A stretch of DNA of 64,000 nucleotides from Burkholderia sp. BCC0322 (GTDB lineage: Bacteria; Pseudomonadota; Gammaproteobacteria; Burkholderiales; Burkholderiaceae). A model generated the notes under the pieces. That model did not search any database and was not told the DNA's origin. It saw nothing but the letters and a program-made list of their open reading frames with translations. The first letter of the stretch is position 1, and every line of letters begins with the position of its first letter. Below, one piece after another: positions 19,617 through 30,041 of this stretch. The translations under genes and the position numbers were made by a program. The DNA lies in contig NZ_CADFDU010000014.1 of the NCBI RefSeq assembly GCF_902833045.1, positions 124,001 through 188,000 of the forward strand, written 5' to 3'.

Positions 19617-20300
19617 CTATGCCGGGCGTTGCGTGTCGTGCCCGCCGAACCACGACGGCACGAGCGCGACTGCATCGTCGAGCGAGGCGAGCACGTGGAG
19701 GCTCAGCGCGACGATTTCGGGCGTCGGCGCCTTCAGGTCGGGCACGGTGACGACCGATGCGCCCGCGCCGGCGGCCGACTGCGCGCCGAAGTCGCTGTCC
19801 TCGAATGCGACGCACGCGTGTGCCGGCACGCCGAGGCGCTCGGCCGCGAGCCGGTAGACGGCCGGGTCGGGCTTGCCGCGCGCGACTTCGTCGCCGCCCG
19901 CGATCGCGCGGAAGAACGGCAGCACGCCGACCGCGTCGAGCCGCGCGCGGATCACGTCGCAAGCGGACGACGACGCGACCGCGCACGGAATGCCGGCCTG
20001 CGCGAGCGCGTCGAGCAGCGCGAACGCGCCGGGCTTCAGCGGAAACTTCGGATGCGGTTCGGGCGCCGCGAGCTGCTCGCGCACACGGGTGCGCACGGCG
20101 TCGAACGTATCGGGGTTGCCGATCAGGCGTGCCAGGATGATCTGGCCTTCGGCGAACGAGCGGCCGACGATCTGCAGGTAATCGGTGGCCGTCAGCGTGA
20201 CGCCGTGCGCATTCGACGCGTCGATCCACGTGTTCATGATGGTCCGCTCGGAATCGACGAGCAGGCCGTCCATGTCGAAGAGCGCGGCGGAAAAAGTCAT
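19617..20300 (-). CDS. HAD-superfamily phosphatase (beta-phosphoglucomutase/phosphatase-like)
   Basis: A 227-residue subfamily IA haloacid dehalogenase enzyme. The nucleophile motif FDMDGLLVDSE is at residues 8-18, motif II is ASSSA, the motif III lysine is in GKPDP and motif IV is FEDSDFG. It likely removes phosphate from a small sugar phosphate or similar metabolite; the exact substrate is not readable. The start is MTFSAAL at 20300; ATG at 20309 is equally possible and neither has a clear ribosome site. It follows argH on the same strand, but the terminator at 20356-20379 makes cotranscription unlikely. Confidence 0.88.
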   Translation of the reverse strand: MTFSAALFDMDGLLVDSERTIMNTWIDASNAHGVTLTATDYLQIVGRSFAEGQIILARLIGNPDTFDAVRTRVREQLAAPEPHPKFPLKPGAFALLDALAQAGIPCAVASSSACDVIRARLDAVGVLPFFRAIAGGDEVARGKPDPAVYRLAAERLGVPAHACVAFEDSDFGAQSAAGAGASVVTVPDLKAPTPEIVALSLHVLASLDDAVALVPSWFGGHDTQRPA

Positions 20301-20355
20301 CGGCGGCATTCGGGAAGCAGGGAGGGCGATGGGCGGCACGACAGCCGCCCGAACG

Positions 20356-20379
20356 AAAAACGGACGCCGAAGGCGTCCG
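20356..20379 (-). terminator. Intrinsic terminator after argH
   Basis: On the minus strand an 8-bp stem (20372-20379 with 20361-20368, loop of 3) is followed by five T residues, 15 bp after the argH stop. Confidence 0.85.
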
Positions 20380-20394
20380 TCCGGAACAGCGGGC

Positions 20395-21804
20395 TTACTG
20401 GCCGAGCGCGGCGCGCGCGGCCTTGACCGCCGCACGCACCTGGTCGGGCGCGGTGCCGCCCGGGTGGTTGCGGCTGGCGACCGAGCCCTCGAGCGTCAGG
20501 TAGCCGAACACGTCTTCGCCGATCAGGTGCGCGACGTTCGGCAGTTCCTGCTTCATCTCGTCGAGCGTCAGGTCGGCCAGGTCGATGCCGCGGTCGTCGC
20601 AGATCCTCACCGCGTGCGCGACGGCTTCGTGCGCGTCGCGGAACGGCAGGCCGCGCTTCACGAGGTAGTCGGCGAGGTCGGTGGCGGTCGAGAAGCCCTG
20701 CAGCGCGGCCGCGCGCATCGCGTCCGGCTTCACGGTGATGCCGGCAACCATCTCGGCGAAGATCCGCAGCGTGTCGGCGACGGTATCGACCGTGTCGAAC
20801 AGCGGTTCCTTGTCTTCCTGGTTGTCCTTGTTGTACGCGAGCGGCTGGCCCTTCATCAGCGTCAGCAGCGCCATCAGGTGGCCGTTCACGCGGCCCGTCT
20901 TGCCGCGCGCGAGCTCGGGCACGTCCGGGTTCTTCTTCTGCGGCATGATCGAGCTGCCGGTGCAGAAGCGGTCGGCGATGTCGATGAAGCCGACGCGCGG
21001 GCTCATCCACAGCACGAGTTCTTCGGAGAAGCGCGACACGTGCGTCATCACGAGCGCGGAGGCGGCCGTGAATTCGATCGCGAAGTCGCGATCCGACACC
21101 GCGTCGAGCGAGTTCGTGCAGATACCGTCGAAGCCGAGCGTCTTCGCGACGGCGTGACGATCGATCGGGTAACTCGTACCGGCGAGTGCGGCCGCGCCGA
21201 GCGGCAGGCGGTTCACGCGGGTGCGGCAGTCGCGCATGCGCTCTGCATCGCGCGAGAACATCTCGACGTACGCGAGCAGGTGGTGGCCGAACGTGACGGG
21301 CTGGGCGACCTGCAGGTGCGTGAAGCCCGGCATGATCGTGTCGGCGTTCTGTTCCGCGAGATCGAGCAGCGCGCCGCGCAGGTCGTTCAGCAGGCCGCCG
21401 ATACGGTCGATCTCGCCGCGCAGCCACAGGCGGATGTCGGTCGCGACCTGGTCGTTACGCGAGCGCCCCGTGTGCAGGCGCTTGCCGGCGTCGCCGATCA
21501 GCGCGGTCAGGCGCGCCTCGATGTTCAGGTGGACGTCTTCCAGGTCGAGCTGCCATTCGAATTCGCCGCGCTCGATTTCCCCCTTGATCTGCGTCATCCC
21601 GCGTTCGATCGCGGCCAGGTCGTCGGCGCTGATGATCTGCTGCGCGGCGAGCATGTTCGCGTGCGCGAGCGAGCCGGCGATGTCGACGAGCGCGAGGCGC
21701 TTGTCGAAAAACACCGACGACGTGTAGCGCTTGACCAGCTCCGACATCGGTTCCGAGAAGCGGGCCGACCAGGCCTCGCCCTTTTTGTGCAGTTGGGACG
21801 TCAT
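20395..21804 (-). CDS. argH: Argininosuccinate lyase
   Basis: A 469-residue enzyme of the fumarase/aspartase superfamily that splits argininosuccinate into arginine and fumarate, the last step of arginine synthesis. The signature [11 protein letters not shown] is at residues 283-293, the HTGRSRNDQ block at 111-119 and the catalytic His in FTHLQ at 161-165. The start was set at [12 protein letters not shown], the usual N-terminus. It stands alone; other arg genes are absent from the window. A TAGAAT -10-like hexamer lies at 21859-21864 (minus). Confidence 0.97.
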   Translation of the reverse strand: MTSQLHKKGEAWSARFSEPMSELVKRYTSSVFFDKRLALVDIAGSLAHANMLAAQQIISADDLAAIERGMTQIKGEIERGEFEWQLDLEDVHLNIEARLTALIGDAGKRLHTGRSRNDQVATDIRLWLRGEIDRIGGLLNDLRGALLDLAEQNADTIMPGFTHLQVAQPVTFGHHLLAYVEMFSRDAERMRDCRTRVNRLPLGAAALAGTSYPIDRHAVAKTLGFDGICTNSLDAVSDRDFAIEFTAASALVMTHVSRFSEELVLWMSPRVGFIDIADRFCTGSSIMPQKKNPDVPELARGKTGRVNGHLMALLTLMKGQPLAYNKDNQEDKEPLFDTVDTVADTLRIFAEMVAGITVKPDAMRAAALQGFSTATDLADYLVKRGLPFRDAHEAVAHAVRICDDRGIDLADLTLDEMKQELPNVAHLIGEDVFGYLTLEGSVASRNHPGGTAPDQVRAAVKAARAALGQ

Positions 21805-21852
21805 GGCGATTCTTCGAAGGGGGATGTTTGGGCGGCGTGCGCCGCCGAGGGA

Positions 21853-21875
21853 ATCCCGCGATTCTAACATTCGCG
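21853..21875 (-). promoter_or_regulatory. Candidate argH promoter inside an inverted repeat
   Basis: The TAGAAT hexamer (minus, 21859-21864) is flanked by a 7-bp inverted repeat CCCGCGA/TCGCGGG (21853-21859 and 21869-21875). A protein bound to the repeat would cover the -10 element. No convincing -35 was seen. Confidence 0.35.
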
Positions 21876-21934
21876 GGCCTGCCCGCCGCGCCGTGCCGCC
21901 GTGCGCGGCGGCGCGCAGGTGCGTGCCGGCCCGT

Positions 21935-22744
21935 TCAGTCGCGCACCAGCACCACCAGCTTCAGGTCCTCGCGGTGCGCGGGCTTCAGCGTGATCTGCTG
22001 GTACACGAGGCGACCGTCGGCCGGATGGTCGAATTCGCGGAGGCCGCCTTCGCGTTCGAACACGTCCTGCGACGCCCAGTACTGCGCGAACGCATCGCTG
22101 CCGGCGGTCAGTGCGTCGATCAGCGCGCGAGTGGGCGCATCGGTCAGGTGACGGATCGAATCGGCGCGGAATTCGGCCGCGAGCCGCCGCGCACGGGTTT
22201 CCCAGTCGACGATCAGCATGCGCGCGGCGGGCGACATGAACGTGAAGCGCAGCAGGTTGCGGTCGTGCTCGCCGTCGAGCCAGCCGGAAAAGAGCGCGGC
22301 GGCCGGTGCGTTCCATGCGAGTGCGTTCCATTGCCGGTCGAGCACGTACGCGGGTGTCGCGATTGCCGCGACGGTCGCGGCGAGCGTCGGCGGCAGGTCG
22401 CCGCCCGCGACGTCGGGTTCGGCCGGGTCGCGCTGCGCAGCCAGCTCGAACAGGTACGCACGTTCGGCTTTCGATAGTTGCAGCGCAACGGCGATCCGCG
22501 CGAGCGCGTCGGCCGACGCGGACACGGGGCGGCCTTGCTCGATCCACGTGTACCAGGTCGGGCTGACGCCGCATAGTTGCGCGACTTCCTCGCGCCGCAG
22601 CCCCGGCGTGCGGCGGCGCGGGCCGGGCGGCAGGCCGACGGCCTGCGGCGACAGCCGCTCGCGGTGGGCGCGGATGAATTCGCCGAGTGCACGGGCGGGT
22701 GTGGCGTCGAGCGGCGGGACCGGGGCGGAGGACGGGTGGTTCAT
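21935..22744 (-). CDS. XRE-type regulator with MmyB-like ligand-binding domain
   Basis: A 269-residue regulator. The N-terminal helix-turn-helix (about residues 18-90) has the family hallmark [28 protein letters not shown]; the rest (about 105-260) matches the MmyB/PAS-like ligand-binding domain thought to bind a fatty acid or similar small molecule. Such regulators often repress a divergent oxidoreductase or methyltransferase gene. Here the divergent gene is a class I methyltransferase, and the 215-bp gap holds the perfect palindrome at 22821-22834. Confidence 0.9.
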   Translation of the reverse strand: MNHPSSAPVPPLDATPARALGEFIRAHRERLSPQAVGLPPGPRRRTPGLRREEVAQLCGVSPTWYTWIEQGRPVSASADALARIAVALQLSKAERAYLFELAAQRDPAEPDVAGGDLPPTLAATVAAIATPAYVLDRQWNALAWNAPAAALFSGWLDGEHDRNLLRFTFMSPAARMLIVDWETRARRLAAEFRADSIRHLTDAPTRALIDALTAGSDAFAQYWASQDVFEREGGLREFDHPADGRLVYQQITLKPAHREDLKLVVLVRD

Positions 22745-22792
22745 GCGGAAACGGTGAAATGGAAGCGGGGACGCGGCAACGATCAGGCAGGT

Positions 22793-22834
22793 GTATCGAA
22801 TACCAGAATAACTGCTTAACTTGTACTGGTACAA
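22793..22834. promoter_or_regulatory. Operator-like palindromes in the regulator/methyltransferase gap
   Basis: TTGTACTGGTACAA at 22821-22834 is a 6-bp perfect inverted repeat with a 2-bp centre; a weaker GTAT-CGA-ATAC repeat lies at 22793-22803. Both sit midway between the divergent regulator and methyltransferase genes, the expected place for a shared operator. Confidence 0.6.
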
Positions 22835-22959
22835 ACGCAGGCCTATTGTAGCGGCTCGCGTGCTGACAGGGCAGCGCGCGTCCCACAAAACGCGTTGCAT
22901 GGGGCCGGTACAGGCGCGCAGGCGTCTGTCGTACCGGCAACTGGACAAAGGAGCGAACG

Positions 22960-23712
22960 ATGAAACACCACGACCAGGTCGCCGACGCATTCGGCACGAC
23001 GGCCGACGCCTATCTGACGAGCACGGTCCATGCGACGGGCGCCGATCTGCAGACGCTCGCCGATGCGGTGCGCACAACGCCCGACGCCGCGGTGCTCGAT
23101 CTCGGCTGCGGCGCCGGCCATGCGAGCTTCGCGGTCGCGCCGCACGTGCGCGACGTGGTCGCCTACGATCTCGCCGCGCAGATGCTCGCGACCGTCGACG
23201 CGGCCGCGCGCGAACGCGGGCTCGCGAACATCCGCACGCAGCAGGGCCCGGCCGAACAACTGCCGTTCGAGCCGGCGACGTTCGACTGGGTCGTGAGCCG
23301 GATGAGCGCGCACCACTGGCACGACATGCGCGCGGCGCTTGCCGAGGTGCGCCGTGTGCTGAAACCGGGCGGCCGCGTGCTGATGATCGATATCGCCGGC
23401 AACGACCATCCGCTTCTCGACACCTACCTGCAGGCCGCGGAGGTGCTGCGCGACGCGTCGCACGTACGCGACTACCGTGCGGACGAATGGCTCGCGATGT
23501 TCCGCGAAGCCGGCTTCGACGCGCACGTGCACAGCCGCTGGCGGCTGCCGATCGATTTCGATACGTGGGTCGCGCGCATCCGCACGCCGGCCGACAGCGT
23601 CACCGGCATTCGCGCGCTGTGGGCGCATGCGCCCGACGAGGTGCGCGGCTATTACGCGGTGCAGCCCGACGGTTCGTTCGAACACGACGCGTTGCTGATC
23701 GACGCGCACTGA
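22960..23712 (+). CDS. Class I SAM-dependent methyltransferase
   Basis: A 250-residue Rossmann-fold methyltransferase with motif I LDLGCGAGH at residues 46-54, an acidic residue YDL at the end of strand 2, a DWVVSRMSAHHW stretch and the post-II motif LKPGGRVLMIDI. It resembles the UbiE/Methyltransf_11 group that act on small molecules. Its substrate is unknown. It is divergent from the MmyB-like regulator and probably its main target. The ATG follows AAAGGAG at about 22948-22954. Confidence 0.9.
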   Translation: MKHHDQVADAFGTTADAYLTSTVHATGADLQTLADAVRTTPDAAVLDLGCGAGHASFAVAPHVRDVVAYDLAAQMLATVDAAARERGLANIRTQQGPAEQLPFEPATFDWVVSRMSAHHWHDMRAALAEVRRVLKPGGRVLMIDIAGNDHPLLDTYLQAAEVLRDASHVRDYRADEWLAMFREAGFDAHVHSRWRLPIDFDTWVARIRTPADSVTGIRALWAHAPDEVRGYYAVQPDGSFEHDALLIDAH

Positions 23713-23746
23713 GCGCGAGGTGGGCCGCTGCGGTTTGACCCGCGCA

Positions 23747-23786
23747 TGAAAAAAGCCGCGATACGCACCCTCGCGTATCGCGGCTT
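23747..23786 (-). terminator. Terminator after ppc, shared with the convergent methyltransferase gene
   Basis: A 14-bp perfect stem (23753-23766 with 23773-23786, loop of 6). On the minus strand it is followed by a run of T residues, which fits ppc; on the plus strand it would act more weakly. Confidence 0.85.
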
Positions 23787-23830
23787 CCACGATGTCGGCC
23801 GGCGCGGTATCACACCGCGCCGCAGGCGGG

Positions 23831-26800
23831 TCAACCGGTGTTGCGCAGGCCGGCCGCGATCCCGTTGATCGTCAGGTGAATCCCGCGGCGCAGCCGCGCG
23901 TTCGTGTCGCCCGCGCGGTGACGCTTGATCAGCTCGACCTGCAGGTGGTTCAGCGGATCGAGATACGGGAAGCGGTTCTTGATCGAGCGCGCGAGCAGCG
24001 GGTTGGTCGCGAGGCGGCCTTCTTGCCCGGTGATTTCCGCCAGCGCCTGCGACGTGCGCTCCCATTCCGCGACGATCCGCTCGAACACGTGCTTGCGCAG
24101 CTTGCGATCGGAAACGAGCTGCGCGTAGCGCGACGCGACCGCGAGGTCGGTCTTCGCGAGCACCATGTCCATGTTCGACAGCAGGTTCGAGAAGAACGGC
24201 CAGGTCTTGTTCATCTTCTTCAGCAGCGCGACGCGCTTCGTGCGCTCGGCGTCGTCCTGCGCGCCGTCGAGATACGCACTCACCGCGCTGCCGAAGCCAT
24301 ACCAGCCCGTCAGCAGCAGCCGGCACTGGCCCCACGAGAAGCCCCACGGAATCGCGCGCAGGTCCTCGATCTTGCGCTGCTTCGGATCCTGCAGCTTGCG
24401 CGAAGCCGGGCGGCTGCCGATGTTCAGCTCGGCGATCTCGGTGATCGGCGTCGACGAGAAGAAATAGTCGGTGAAGCCCGGGGTTTCATAGACGAGCGCA
24501 CGGTACGCGGCCATCGCCGAATCGGACAGCGTCTGCATCGCGGCCTCGAACGCCGGCAACTGCGCGGGCGCGTTGTTCTGCGGCAGGAGCGTTGCTTCGA
24601 GCGTCGCGGCGACGACCGTCTCGAGGTTGCGGCGACCGATCTCCGGGTTCGCGAACTTGCTCGCGATCACCTCGCCCTGTTCGGTCAGGCGGATCTGGCC
24701 GTTCACGGTGCCCGGCGGCTGCGACAGGATCGCCTGGTAGGTCGGGCCGCCGCCGCGGCCGACCGTGCCGCCGCGGCCGTGGAACAGGCGCAGCGTGATC
24801 TTGCGGTCGCGGAACAGGTCGACGAGCGCGAGCTCCGCGCGATACAGCTCCCAGTTCGACGTGAGGAAGCCGCCGTCCTTGTTGCTGTCCGAATAGCCGA
24901 GCATCACTTCCTGCTCGGCGCCCTGGTGCGCGATCAGCGCGTCGATGCCCGGCAGTGCGAAGTACTCGCGCATGATGCGCGCGGCGTCGCGCAGGTCGGG
25001 AATCGTCTCGAACAGCGGGATCACCATCAGGCTGTTCCTCGCATCGCCGCCCGGTACGCCGAGCGCGCCTTCGAGCAGGCCCGTCTCCTTCTGCAGCAGC
25101 AGCACCTCGACGAGGTCGCTGACGGTTTCCGTATGCGAAATGATGTAGTTGCGCACCGCGCGTGCGCCGAATTGCGCGCGGACTTCGCGCGCCTTTTCGA
25201 ACACGCCGAGCTCGCTCTGCGCGAGTGCCGAGTATTCGATGTACGGCGAGCGCAGCGGACGCGGATCGGCGAGCGCGGCGAGCAGCACGCGCTGCTTGTC
25301 TTCCTCGGCGAGTGCCGCGTAGTCGGCCTCGACGCCCGCGCGGGCGAACAGTTCGGCGACCACGGCTTCGTGGATGTCGGAGCTCTGGCGCAGGTCGATG
25401 CTCGCGAGGTGGAAGCCGAACACTTCGGCTGCACGCACGAGCGGCGCGAGGCGCGGCGCGGCGAGCGACGTGCCGTGGTGTTCGTCGAGCGACGCGGTCA
25501 GCACCTTCAGGTCGGCGACGAACGCATCGGAATCCGCATACGGGATCGCGCGCACGGGCGGCGCACCGCGGCCCGCGCTGCGCACGGGCACCGTACCTTC
25601 GCCGAGACGTACGCGCGCGCTTGCCGCGAGGCGCGTGTAGATGCCGATCAGCGCACGGCGATACGGCTCGTCGACGCGGTGCGGCGACTGGTCGGGGGAC
25701 GCTGCCGCGAGCGCCTTCACGGCGTCGTTCGCGCCGACGAGCAGGTTCGACACCGACAGCTCGGCGCCGAGCTTGTGCACCTGTTCCAGATAGTGCTCGA
25801 GGATCACGGCGGCCTGGCGGTTGATCGCTTCGTCGAGCGTCGCCGCGGTCACGTTCGGGTTGCCGTCGCGGTCGCCGCCGATCCAGCTGCCCATCTGGAA
25901 GAATGCGGGTACGCGTGCGGACAGGCCGTGCTCGGCGAGTGCGGCCTCGATGTCGCCGTACAGCGCGGGCAGTTCGTCGAGGAACGTCGCGCGGTAGTAC
26001 GACAGCGCGTTCTCGATCTCGTCGCCGACCGTCAGGCGCGCGTCGCGCAGCATGCGGGTCTGCCACAGCGCGGTCACGCGCGCGCGCAGCATCGCTTCGT
26101 TGTACTGGCGCTCGCGGCTCGTCAGTTCCTGGTCGCGTTCGGCAAGCAGGCGCGCGATGTCGTGCTGCGCGTCGAGAATGCTCTTGCGCTGCACTTCGGT
26201 CGGGTGCGCGGTCAGCACCGGCACGATCAGCGCATCGTCGAAGAAGCGCTGCAGCAGGCGCTTCGACGCGTTGCCGGTCGTCTTCAGCTGTTCGAGCGCG
26301 TACGCAACCGTGCCGGGCTGCGACGCGGAGCCGGCCAGCGCGTGGATGCGGCGGCGGCGGTTGTGGTGGCGGTCTTCCGCGATGTTCGCGAGGTGCGAGA
26401 AATAGCTGAACGCGCGCACGACGCTCACCGTCTGCTCCGGCGTCAGCTTGCGCAGCTTCTTCTCGAGCGTCTGCGCGGCTTCGCTGTCGTCCTCGCGGCG
26501 GAACTTGACCGCGGTCTGGCGGATCGTCTCGACGACGTCGAACACGGTGTCGCCTTCCTGTTCGCGCACGACGTCGCCGAGCAGGCGGCCGAGGAAGCGG
26601 ATGTCCTCGAACAGCGGGCCGTCCTTGTCCTCGCGCGTGCGCGTGCCGGACTTCGTCGCACCGGCCGTGCGGGCCGCGGTGCGGGCAGCCGGGCCGGCGG
26701 CGTTCGTCGCGCGTTTTGTCTGACGTATCGGGTCTTTCGGTTTCGTTGCCGTTTTCGCACGGCCGTTCGCGGTGGTGGCGACGGTGTCCGTCGAGGCGTC

Positions 26801-26857
26801 GGAGGAGGACAGGGCAGCATTGCGGCGCGCCGTACGCGCCGATCCGGAAGACTTCAC
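23831..26857 (-). CDS. ppc: Phosphoenolpyruvate carboxylase
   Basis: A 1008-residue enzyme that adds bicarbonate to phosphoenolpyruvate to refill oxaloacetate. The catalytic His lies in [13 protein letters not shown], the Lys in [11 protein letters not shown] and the glycine loop in [13 protein letters not shown]; the chain ends in the conserved RNTG. The start is taken as GTG at 26857 because AAGGA lies 8 bp upstream; this gives an N-terminal Ala/Thr/Arg-rich extension of about 85 residues before homology begins. An ATG at 26941 in the same frame has no ribosome site. It is divergent from hemC. Confidence 0.96.
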   Translation of the reverse strand: MKSSGSARTARRNAALSSSDASTDTVATTANGRAKTATKPKDPIRQTKRATNAAGPAARTAARTAGATKSGTRTREDKDGPLFEDIRFLGRLLGDVVREQEGDTVFDVVETIRQTAVKFRREDDSEAAQTLEKKLRKLTPEQTVSVVRAFSYFSHLANIAEDRHHNRRRRIHALAGSASQPGTVAYALEQLKTTGNASKRLLQRFFDDALIVPVLTAHPTEVQRKSILDAQHDIARLLAERDQELTSRERQYNEAMLRARVTALWQTRMLRDARLTVGDEIENALSYYRATFLDELPALYGDIEAALAEHGLSARVPAFFQMGSWIGGDRDGNPNVTAATLDEAINRQAAVILEHYLEQVHKLGAELSVSNLLVGANDAVKALAAASPDQSPHRVDEPYRRALIGIYTRLAASARVRLGEGTVPVRSAGRGAPPVRAIPYADSDAFVADLKVLTASLDEHHGTSLAAPRLAPLVRAAEVFGFHLASIDLRQSSDIHEAVVAELFARAGVEADYAALAEEDKQRVLLAALADPRPLRSPYIEYSALAQSELGVFEKAREVRAQFGARAVRNYIISHTETVSDLVEVLLLQKETGLLEGALGVPGGDARNSLMVIPLFETIPDLRDAARIMREYFALPGIDALIAHQGAEQEVMLGYSDSNKDGGFLTSNWELYRAELALVDLFRDRKITLRLFHGRGGTVGRGGGPTYQAILSQPPGTVNGQIRLTEQGEVIASKFANPEIGRRNLETVVAATLEATLLPQNNAPAQLPAFEAAMQTLSDSAMAAYRALVYETPGFTDYFFSSTPITEIAELNIGSRPASRKLQDPKQRKIEDLRAIPWGFSWGQCRLLLTGWYGFGSAVSAYLDGAQDDAERTKRVALLKKMNKTWPFFSNLLSNMDMVLAKTDLAVASRYAQLVSDRKLRKHVFERIVAEWERTSQALAEITGQEGRLATNPLLARSIKNRFPYLDPLNHLQVELIKRHRAGDTNARLRRGIHLTINGIAAGLRNTG

Positions 26858-27064
26858 GATGGGTTTCCTTGGGAAAACTCGAGTCAAAAGGAACTGCGGA
26901 AACTGCGAAACTGCGGTCAAGCAACCAGCTACGTGCGGCACATCCGCACATCGGCGCCGCGACCCGCTCGGCGGCAGGCCGGACGCAGGCTCCGGGCCCG
27001 GGCGGGCAGGGGCGTGCGTGCTACCATTGTTCGATCTTCAATCCCGTCCTTCGATGTTCCAGCA

Positions 27065-28069
27065 ATGAATTCCGAGACCCCTGCGGCCGGGCCGCAACAG
27101 GCACAGCTGCCCGCGACGTTGACGATTGCTTCGCGCGAAAGCCGCCTGGCGATGTGGCAAGCCGAACATGTGCGTGATGCGCTGCGCAAATTATATCCAG
27201 CTTGTGACGTGAAAATCCTCGGGATGACGACACGCGGCGACCAGATTCTCGATCGCACGCTGTCGAAGGTCGGCGGCAAGGGACTGTTCGTGAAGGAACT
27301 GGAGGCCGCGCTGGCCGACGGCCGCGCCGATCTCGCCGTGCATTCGCTGAAGGACGTGCCGATGGCGCTGCCCGACGGCTTCTCGCTCGCCGCGATCATG
27401 GAACGCGAGGACCCGCGCGACGCATTCGTGTCGAACGACTACGCGTCGCTCGACGCGCTGCCGGCCGGCGCCGTGGTGGGCACGTCGAGCCTGCGCCGCG
27501 AGGCGATGCTGCGCTCGCGCTACCCGCACCTGGAAGTGCGCCCGCTGCGCGGCAACCTCGACACGCGCCTGTCGAAACTCGATCGCGGCGACTACGCGGC
27601 GATCATCCTCGCGGCCGCCGGCCTGAAACGCCTCGGCCTCGACGCGCGGATCCGCGCGCTGCTCGACGTCGAGGCGAGCCCGCCCGCCGCGGGCCAGGGC
27701 GCGCTCGGCATCGAGATCGCATCGCAGCGCAGCGACGTCGCGGCATGGCTCGCGCCGCTGCACGACCCGCAGACCGCGCTCGCGGTCGAGGCCGAGCGGA
27801 TGGTGTCGCGCGCGCTCGGCGGCAGCTGCGAGGTACCGCTCGCCGCGCACGCGGTGTGGCGCGCGGGCGAACTGTACCTGACGGGCCGCGTGTCGACGAC
27901 CGACGGCAAACGCGTGCTGACGGCCGAGGCGTGCGGGGCCGTGATGACCGTCGCCGATGCGCTCGCGCTCGGCCGCGCCGTGTCCGACGAACTCGAGGCG
28001 CAAGGCGCGCTCGACATCGTCCAGGCGCTGCTCGCGGGCGCGCCGCCCGCCGGCAAGGGCGACGCCTGA
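27065..28069 (+). CDS. hemC: Porphobilinogen deaminase (hydroxymethylbilane synthase)
   Basis: A 334-residue enzyme that joins four porphobilinogen units into hydroxymethylbilane. The dipyrromethane cofactor attaches to Cys255 in [10 protein letters not shown]. Family blocks HSLKDVP (93-99), GTSSLRR (139-145) and RGNLDTR (162-168) are present. The ATG at 27065 gives a slightly long N-terminus (about 15 extra residues). The next gene begins on the last base of its stop codon, so hemC and hemDX are translationally coupled. Confidence 0.97.
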   Translation: MNSETPAAGPQQAQLPATLTIASRESRLAMWQAEHVRDALRKLYPACDVKILGMTTRGDQILDRTLSKVGGKGLFVKELEAALADGRADLAVHSLKDVPMALPDGFSLAAIMEREDPRDAFVSNDYASLDALPAGAVVGTSSLRREAMLRSRYPHLEVRPLRGNLDTRLSKLDRGDYAAIILAAAGLKRLGLDARIRALLDVEASPPAAGQGALGIEIASQRSDVAAWLAPLHDPQTALAVEAERMVSRALGGSCEVPLAAHAVWRAGELYLTGRVSTTDGKRVLTAEACGAVMTVADALALGRAVSDELEAQGALDIVQALLAGAPPAGKGDA

Positions 28070-30039
28070 TGGCGGGCGGCGCGCGCGCGTTCACCGCTGT
28101 CCTGACGCGCCCGGCCGGCCAGTCCGGCGCGCTGGCGTCGCAACTGGCCGAGGCCGGCTGCGACGTGCTCGAATTCCCGTTGATCGACATCGCGCCGCTC
28201 GACGATCCGGCGCCGCTCGACGCAGCGTTCGCGGCGCTCGCCGACTACGCGCTGGTGATTTTCGTGTCGCCGAACGCGATCGACCGCGCGCTCGCGCAGT
28301 ACGGCGCGATCTGGCCGAACGCACTGCCGGTCGGCGTGGTCGGGCCCGGCAGTGTCGCGGCGCTCGAGCGTCACGGCATCGCGGCGCCCGCGTATCGCGT
28401 GGTCGCGCCGCAGGCGCCGGCCGACGGAGGCGTACCCCATTACGATTCGGAAAGCCTGTTCGCGTGCATCGAGGCCGCATTCGGCGGCGCGCAGGCGCTG
28501 GCGGGCAAGCGCGTGCTGATCGTGCGCGGCGACGGCGGGCGCGAATGGCTCGCCGACCGGCTGCGCGAGGCCGGCGCGGATGTCACGCTCGTCGCCGCGT
28601 ATCGGCGCGTCGTGCCCGATCCGCGCGTCGGCGCGTGGGAGCGCGTGCATGCGCTGCTCGACGGCGAGCCGCATGCGTGGCTCGTCACGAGCTCGGAAGG
28701 CGTGCGCAACCTGCACGAACTCGCGCGGGCGCATCTGAACGATGCCGAGATCGACGCGCTGAAGCACGCGCCGCTCGTGACGCCGCATCCGCGGATCGAG
28801 CAGACCGCGCGCGCATTGGGTTTTGATAGGATTACGCTGACCGGCGCGGGCGATGAGCGCATCGTCCGCGCGTTTCGAACGATGGCCGACCAGGCCGTCC
28901 AACCGGCGACAGCCGCACCGGTGACTAAACGCATGACAGATACCAACGATTCCAACAGCGTCGCTTCCCAGCCGGCCGCTGCATCCGCACCGCCGTCCCG
29001 TCCCGCCTATATGGCGTCCGAACCGCCCGCGCGCCGCGGCGGCAGCGCGGTGCTGTGGTTCGTCGTCGTCGTGCTCGGCTGCGCGGCGGGCGTCGGCGGC
29101 TACGCGCTGAACCGCAAGATCGACCGGCTCGACGGCACGTTCGTCGCGCGCCAGAAGGCGCTCGATGCGCAGACGGCCGAGACGCGCCTGAAGACCGAGC
29201 AGGCGCTCGCGAGCACCCATCAGGTCGACACGCAGCTCGCGCAGCTCGACGGCAAGCTCGCCGACGCGCAGAGCGCGCAGCAGGCGCTGCAGCAGCAATA
29301 CCAGGACCTGTCGCGCAACCGCGATGCCTGGATGCTCGAGGAAGTCGACCAGATGCTGTCGAGCGCGAGCCAGCAGCTTCAACTGACCGGCAACACGCAG
29401 CTCGCGCTGATCGCGCTGCAGAACGCCGACGCGCGCCTCGCGACGTCGCAGAGCGCGCAGGCCGTCACGGTGCGCAAGGCGCTCGCGCTGGACATCGAGA
29501 AGCTGAAGGCCGCACCGGCGGCCGACCTCACCGGCCTTGCGATCAAGCTCGACGACGCGATCGCGAAGATCGACGCGCTGCCGCTGTCCGGCGAGGCGAT
29601 CGTCCCGCACGAGGCGCCGAAGGCCGCGCCGGCCGACGCCGCGTCGTCGGCCGTGGCCGGCGAGCCGCGCTGGAAGGTGTGGTGGCACGACTTCTCGGCC
29701 GGCCTCGGCCAGCAGTTGAAGGGGCTCGTGCAGGTGCGCCGGATCGACAACGCGGACGCCATGCTCGCATCGCCCGACCAGGGCTACTTCGTGCGTGAGA
29801 ACGTGAAGCTGCGCCTGCTGACCGCGCGCCTGTCGCTGCTCGCGCGCAACGACAGCGCGATGAAGGCCGACCTGCACGCCGCGCAGGCGTCGCTCGGGAA
29901 GTATTTCGACCAGGCATCGAAGGACACGCAGACCGTCGAGGATCTGCTCAAGCAGGTTGACGGCGCCTCGCTGACGGTTGCGGTGCCGAACCTGAACACC
30001 AGCCTGAACGCCGTTCAGCAGTTCAAGAGCCGGGGGTAA
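28069..30039 (+). CDS. hemDX: HemD-HemX fusion: uroporphyrinogen-III synthase joined to a HemX membrane domain
   Basis: A 656-residue protein. Residues 1-270 are a uroporphyrinogen-III synthase (HemD), with TRP near 14, the NA(I) of FVSPNAID near 70 and VTSSEGV near 206. A Ser/Ala/Pro-rich linker (280-325) leads into HemX: a transmembrane segment at about 326-346, a Gln/Ala/Leu-rich coiled coil (about 355-430) and the HemX C-terminal domain with WWHDF near 545. In many bacteria hemD and hemX are separate; here one uninterrupted frame joins them. An in-frame ATG at 28933 could also start HemX alone. The stop is 2 bp before hemY. Confidence 0.93.
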   Translation: MAGGARAFTAVLTRPAGQSGALASQLAEAGCDVLEFPLIDIAPLDDPAPLDAAFAALADYALVIFVSPNAIDRALAQYGAIWPNALPVGVVGPGSVAALERHGIAAPAYRVVAPQAPADGGVPHYDSESLFACIEAAFGGAQALAGKRVLIVRGDGGREWLADRLREAGADVTLVAAYRRVVPDPRVGAWERVHALLDGEPHAWLVTSSEGVRNLHELARAHLNDAEIDALKHAPLVTPHPRIEQTARALGFDRITLTGAGDERIVRAFRTMADQAVQPATAAPVTKRMTDTNDSNSVASQPAAASAPPSRPAYMASEPPARRGGSAVLWFVVVVLGCAAGVGGYALNRKIDRLDGTFVARQKALDAQTAETRLKTEQALASTHQVDTQLAQLDGKLADAQSAQQALQQQYQDLSRNRDAWMLEEVDQMLSSASQQLQLTGNTQLALIALQNADARLATSQSAQAVTVRKALALDIEKLKAAPAADLTGLAIKLDDAIAKIDALPLSGEAIVPHEAPKAAPADAASSAVAGEPRWKVWWHDFSAGLGQQLKGLVQVRRIDNADAMLASPDQGYFVRENVKLRLLTARLSLLARNDSAMKADLHAAQASLGKYFDQASKDTQTVEDLLKQVDGASLTVAVPNLNTSLNAVQQFKSRG

Positions 30040-30041
30040 CG

